64,000 nt of DNA from contig NZ_RAPY01000003.1 in NCBI RefSeq assembly GCF_003610355.1, forward strand, positions 62,001 through 126,000, given 5' to 3'. This stretch comes from Sphingobacterium detergens (GTDB lineage Bacteria > Bacteroidota > Bacteroidia > Sphingobacteriales > Sphingobacteriaceae). Below the pieces are notes generated by a model, which was not told the DNA's origin, made no database searches, and saw only the letters and a program-made list of their open reading frames with translations. The translations under genes and the position numbers were made by a program. The number at the start of each line of letters is the position of its first letter. Position 1 is the first letter of the stretch. Below, in pieces: positions 61,181 to 64,000 of this stretch.

Positions 61181-64000
61181 ATGGTCAAAAAGAGTCACCT
61201 CATTCTACTGACACCCCTAACAATTCTTTCAGTAGCAGCGCCTTTTTATGTAGCAGCGCGTCCCAATAATCCTAAGACTGCCATTGCCCAAGCTGTCCCT
61301 CAACAATCCATTTCGGGAAAAGTAGTGGACGAAACTGGAAAACCTATCAGCGGAGTTACAGTATCAGAGAAAGGCAAAACAGCAGCCACCACGACTGGAC
61401 AAGATGGTAGATTTACACTGGCAGTCACATCACAAAATGCCACATTGGTCTTTAATTCCATCGGATTTATTGCACAGGAATTACCAGCTTCTCAAGTCGC
61501 TGAAGTAACCCTGAAAAAATCCGAAGACATGCTGGAAGAGGTTGTCGTTGTTGGTTATGGTAAACAGAAGAAAAGCGACCTTACTGGTAGTGTTGCTACT
61601 GTGGAAGCCAAGTCCTTAGATCGGATCAATTCTCCGAATATCGTGGACAAGCTACAGGGCAAGGTTTCTGGCTTAGCCATCAATTCTGGAAATGCTAAAC
61701 CAGGAGAAACCGCAGCGATCAATATACGTGGTGAAAATTCAATTTCCGCTTCCAACAGTCCATTGATAATTTTGGATGGAATCCCTTTCAGCGGATCATT
61801 GGGTGACATCTCCTCCAATACTATTGCTAGCATTTCCGTATTAAAAGATGCTTCTTCTACCGCAATCTATGGATCACGTGCGGCAAATGGCGTCATCCTA
61901 ATCACCTCCAAAAAGGGTGCTGCCGGAAAAGCACGCATCAATTACAATGGTTATTTTGGATTGCAGAGTGTAGAACGTCGTTTGAAATTGATGAATGGTC
62001 CACAATACATTCAATTTATGCGTGACTATCAAGCCTCTAAAGGCAAAACAGGTGATCAGCTTAATCCCGAAAACTACCTTTTTGCGAATGTACTGGAACA
62101 ATATAAGAAAGGTGAAGAAGTCAATTGGCAAAATGAAGCCTTTAACAGTGCAGCTCCCATTCACGAACATCAGCTCAGTTTTTCGGGCGGTACTGATAAA
62201 TCCGATTATTATGCATCGGTAAGTTACCTCAATCAGGATGGTGTGGTTAAAAACACACCCTACGAACGCTATAATGTCAATCTAAATCTCAATCAAAGCC
62301 TAAATTCATGGCTCAAACTGGGTATGACTATGCAAGCTTCACAGGGCAACCGTGATGGTATACAACCCAACTTGGAAAGCGTGGTAAAACTAGCTCCTTA
62401 TAGCAAAAATCGGGATGAAAACGGTACAGCTGTCACCTATCCAATGTATGCACAAACACTATGGGGTCACCCTTTCGCCGACGAAAATGGTCAATGGGAT
62501 GAAACTAGACGGACTGTCTTTGCAAACTCTTGGTTAGATGTCAAACTTCCGATTGAAGGGCTAAGCTTTAAGTCTACATTTGGTACGAACTACAGAAATA
62601 TCAATGAAAACTCTTATTATGGTTCAAATACCTTGACAGGTCGCGGGGTGAATGGACGGGGAGAGATAAAAAATGATCATTTCTGGGATTGGACATGGGA
62701 GAATCTCCTGACTTACGACCGCACTTTTGGTGATCATAAAATTAATGTAGTCGGGCTTTATTCCTCTCAAAAGACCAACCTCAAGACATCTAAAATGACT
62801 GGAGATGATTTTGTTTCAGACGCCGGCTACAACAACATGGCTTCTGCTTCTAAAAATCTGAAAATGGAATCCAAGCTGGAGAACACTGCGATGATCTCTT
62901 ATATGGGACGGATCAACTATTCATTCAAAGATCGCTATTTATTAACTTTAACAGGCCGCTCGGATGGTTATAGCGCTTTTTCTGTTGATAATAGGTATGC
63001 CTTTTTCCCTTCTGTCGCTGGAGCATGGGTAATTTCCAAAGAAGGTAATGTACAAGATTACTTTGATTTGTTAAAACTACGAGCTTCGTATGGTAAAAAT
63101 GGGAACCAAGCCGTATCTCCCTATCAGACGTATGATCGCTTGACCAACGTAGACTACATATATGGATTAGATCCTGTCAAAGGACTCGTGATGAATTTCA
63201 ATGGACGAGGGAGCAATTTGACATGGGAAACGACCTCTTCCTTAAATGTCGGTTTAGATTTTGGCATTCTTAAAAATCGTCTTTCTGGAACAATTGATTA
63301 TTATACCTCCAAGACAACAGATCTCTTACTGAGCGAACAGGTCCCAGTGATGAATGGTTACAATACAATTTTGAATAATATTGGTGAAACTTCCAATAAG
63401 GGATTTGAGGTCACATTGAATGCTGTTCCCATCAAAAACGACAATTTCCAATGGAATACAACGGCTAATTTTGCGTACAACAACAATAAGATAACCAAAT
63501 TGCGTGCAGATGGAAAGGATGATTTGACTAATGCCTGGCTTATTGGCAAACCAATACGTATCTTTTATGATTACAAAGTAATCGGGGTATGGCAGGAAGG
63601 TGACGATATTGCAAACTCTTATCAGCCAAAAGCGAAAGCGGGTGATGCAAAATTAGCAGATTTAAATAATGATGGTAAAATAGATGCGAATGACCGCACG
63701 GTCATGGGCAACAAGATTTCACCTTACACCCTTGGCATCGGTAATGATTTTACCTACAAAAACTTCTCCCTTTCCATTTTTATGAACGGTGCCTTTGGCG
63801 GCACAAAAGTGGATGATTTTAAAAATATAGAACGTTTTTTACCAAATAACGGCGCTAACTATCTCACAGATATGCCTTACTGGACACCACAGAATCCAAG
63901 TACAGACATCCCTTCTCCAGGTTACACGCCTGTCAACAACCATACTTATTACATCAATTCAGCCTATTGGCGGATTCGTGATTTGAGTCTGGGCTATACA
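61181..64000 (+). CDS. SusC/RagA-like TonB-linked outer-membrane protein, 5' part
   Basis: The reading frame from ATG 61181 stays open for 940 codons to the window edge. A signal peptide (HLILLTPLTILSVAAPFYVAA) is followed by a carboxypeptidase-like domain (ISGKVVDETGKPISGVTVSE), then EEVVVVGYGKQKKSDLTGSVAT and INIRGENSISASNSPLIILDG, the SusC plug. A long barrel follows, with DLNNDGKIDANDRTVMGN (EF-hand-like calcium loop typical of SusC) near 825-842. Unlike the protein at 39807 it has no STN domain, so it should not signal through FecR. The SusD partner and C-terminus lie beyond the window. Confidence 0.93.
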   Translation, partial: MVKKSHLILLTPLTILSVAAPFYVAARPNNPKTAIAQAVPQQSISGKVVDETGKPISGVTVSEKGKTAATTTGQDGRFTLAVTSQNATLVFNSIGFIAQELPASQVAEVTLKKSEDMLEEVVVVGYGKQKKSDLTGSVATVEAKSLDRINSPNIVDKLQGKVSGLAINSGNAKPGETAAINIRGENSISASNSPLIILDGIPFSGSLGDISSNTIASISVLKDASSTAIYGSRAANGVILITSKKGAAGKARINYNGYFGLQSVERRLKLMNGPQYIQFMRDYQASKGKTGDQLNPENYLFANVLEQYKKGEEVNWQNEAFNSAAPIHEHQLSFSGGTDKSDYYASVSYLNQDGVVKNTPYERYNVNLNLNQSLNSWLKLGMTMQASQGNRDGIQPNLESVVKLAPYSKNRDENGTAVTYPMYAQTLWGHPFADENGQWDETRRTVFANSWLDVKLPIEGLSFKSTFGTNYRNINENSYYGSNTLTGRGVNGRGEIKNDHFWDWTWENLLTYDRTFGDHKINVVGLYSSQKTNLKTSKMTGDDFVSDAGYNNMASASKNLKMESKLENTAMISYMGRINYSFKDRYLLTLTGRSDGYSAFSVDNRYAFFPSVAGAWVISKEGNVQDYFDLLKLRASYGKNGNQAVSPYQTYDRLTNVDYIYGLDPVKGLVMNFNGRGSNLTWETTSSLNVGLDFGILKNRLSGTIDYYTSKTTDLLLSEQVPVMNGYNTILNNIGETSNKGFEVTLNAVPIKNDNFQWNTTANFAYNNNKITKLRADGKDDLTNAWLIGKPIRIFYDYKVIGVWQEGDDIANSYQPKAKAGDAKLADLNNDGKIDANDRTVMGNKISPYTLGIGNDFTYKNFSLSIFMNGAFGGTKVDDFKNIERFLPNNGANYLTDMPYWTPQNPSTDIPSPGYTPVNNHTYYINSAYWRIRDLSLGYT

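Noticed and set aside
1..64000. CRISPR array, prophage or transposase
   Set aside because: No regularly spaced repeats, integrase or transposase-like protein were seen on either strand.

Overview
The window comes from a Bacteroidota chromosome, most likely a Sphingobacteriaceae member (Sphingobacterium/Pedobacter type). Grounds: two ECF sigma/FecR/TonB-receptor systems, SusC/SusD proteins, DUF4249 and DUF5686 proteins, lipoproteins, weak Shine-Dalgarno sites, AT-rich intergenic DNA with occasional TAnnTTTG (-7 type) boxes, and a SMUG2-like uracil-DNA glycosylase. No tRNA, rRNA, insertion sequence, prophage or CRISPR array was seen. Genus assignment is inference.

Layout. (1) 1-236 is the tail of nuoN. 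(2) 347-16926 is a surface-glycan locus, AT-rich and switching strand five times. It has a DUF4254/GT9 pair, GT4, GT90, GT32 and GT2 glycosyltransferases, a GT11 fucosyltransferase-like enzyme, an FdtA/FdtB-like pair for a 3-amino-3,6-dideoxyhexose, a TIGR04325 methyltransferase, and an isolated bulb-lectin lipoprotein. No flippase, polymerase or initiating transferase is visible, so it looks like the accessory part of an LPS/O-glycan locus. (3) 17059-28594: sixA, then a long minus-strand series reading sigma, FecR, TonB receptor, DUF4249 lipoprotein, VirJ/AcvB-like hydrolase, a terminator hairpin touching the next start codon, DUF5686 protein and MprF. This places a lysyl-phosphatidylglycerol synthase-like protein and a hydrolase-like protein behind one signalling system. 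(4) 28779-33110: two unknown lipoproteins, a DUF255 thioredoxin-domain protein and a SlyD-like FKBP. (5) 33199-35564: an operon of a small lipoprotein and two secreted bulb-lectin proteins. (6) 35941-45258: a SMUG2-like glycosylase, then a second minus-strand series: sigma, FecR, SusC, SusD and a secreted metallophosphatase.

(7) 45371-60696 is mostly housekeeping: mnmD, a dicarboxylate symporter, an LpxR-like lipid A deacylase, ccmE/ccmF, a DUF2520 protein, an FMN-binding glutamate synthase-like protein, a MarR regulator, an omega-amidase-like nitrilase, a polyprenyl synthetase, a GT4 enzyme, a DUF59 protein and a KhtT/KhtU pair. (8) 61181-64000 is the first 940 codons of another SusC protein, cut by the window edge.

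Points most worth a second look: the MprF/VirJ-like module and its start-codon terminator; the lectin operon with its distant third member; a CxxxY-type CcmE; a GC-rich structured segment upstream of mnmD whose G-U pairs favour minus-strand transcription; and the phosphatase tied to a sigma-controlled SusC/D pair.
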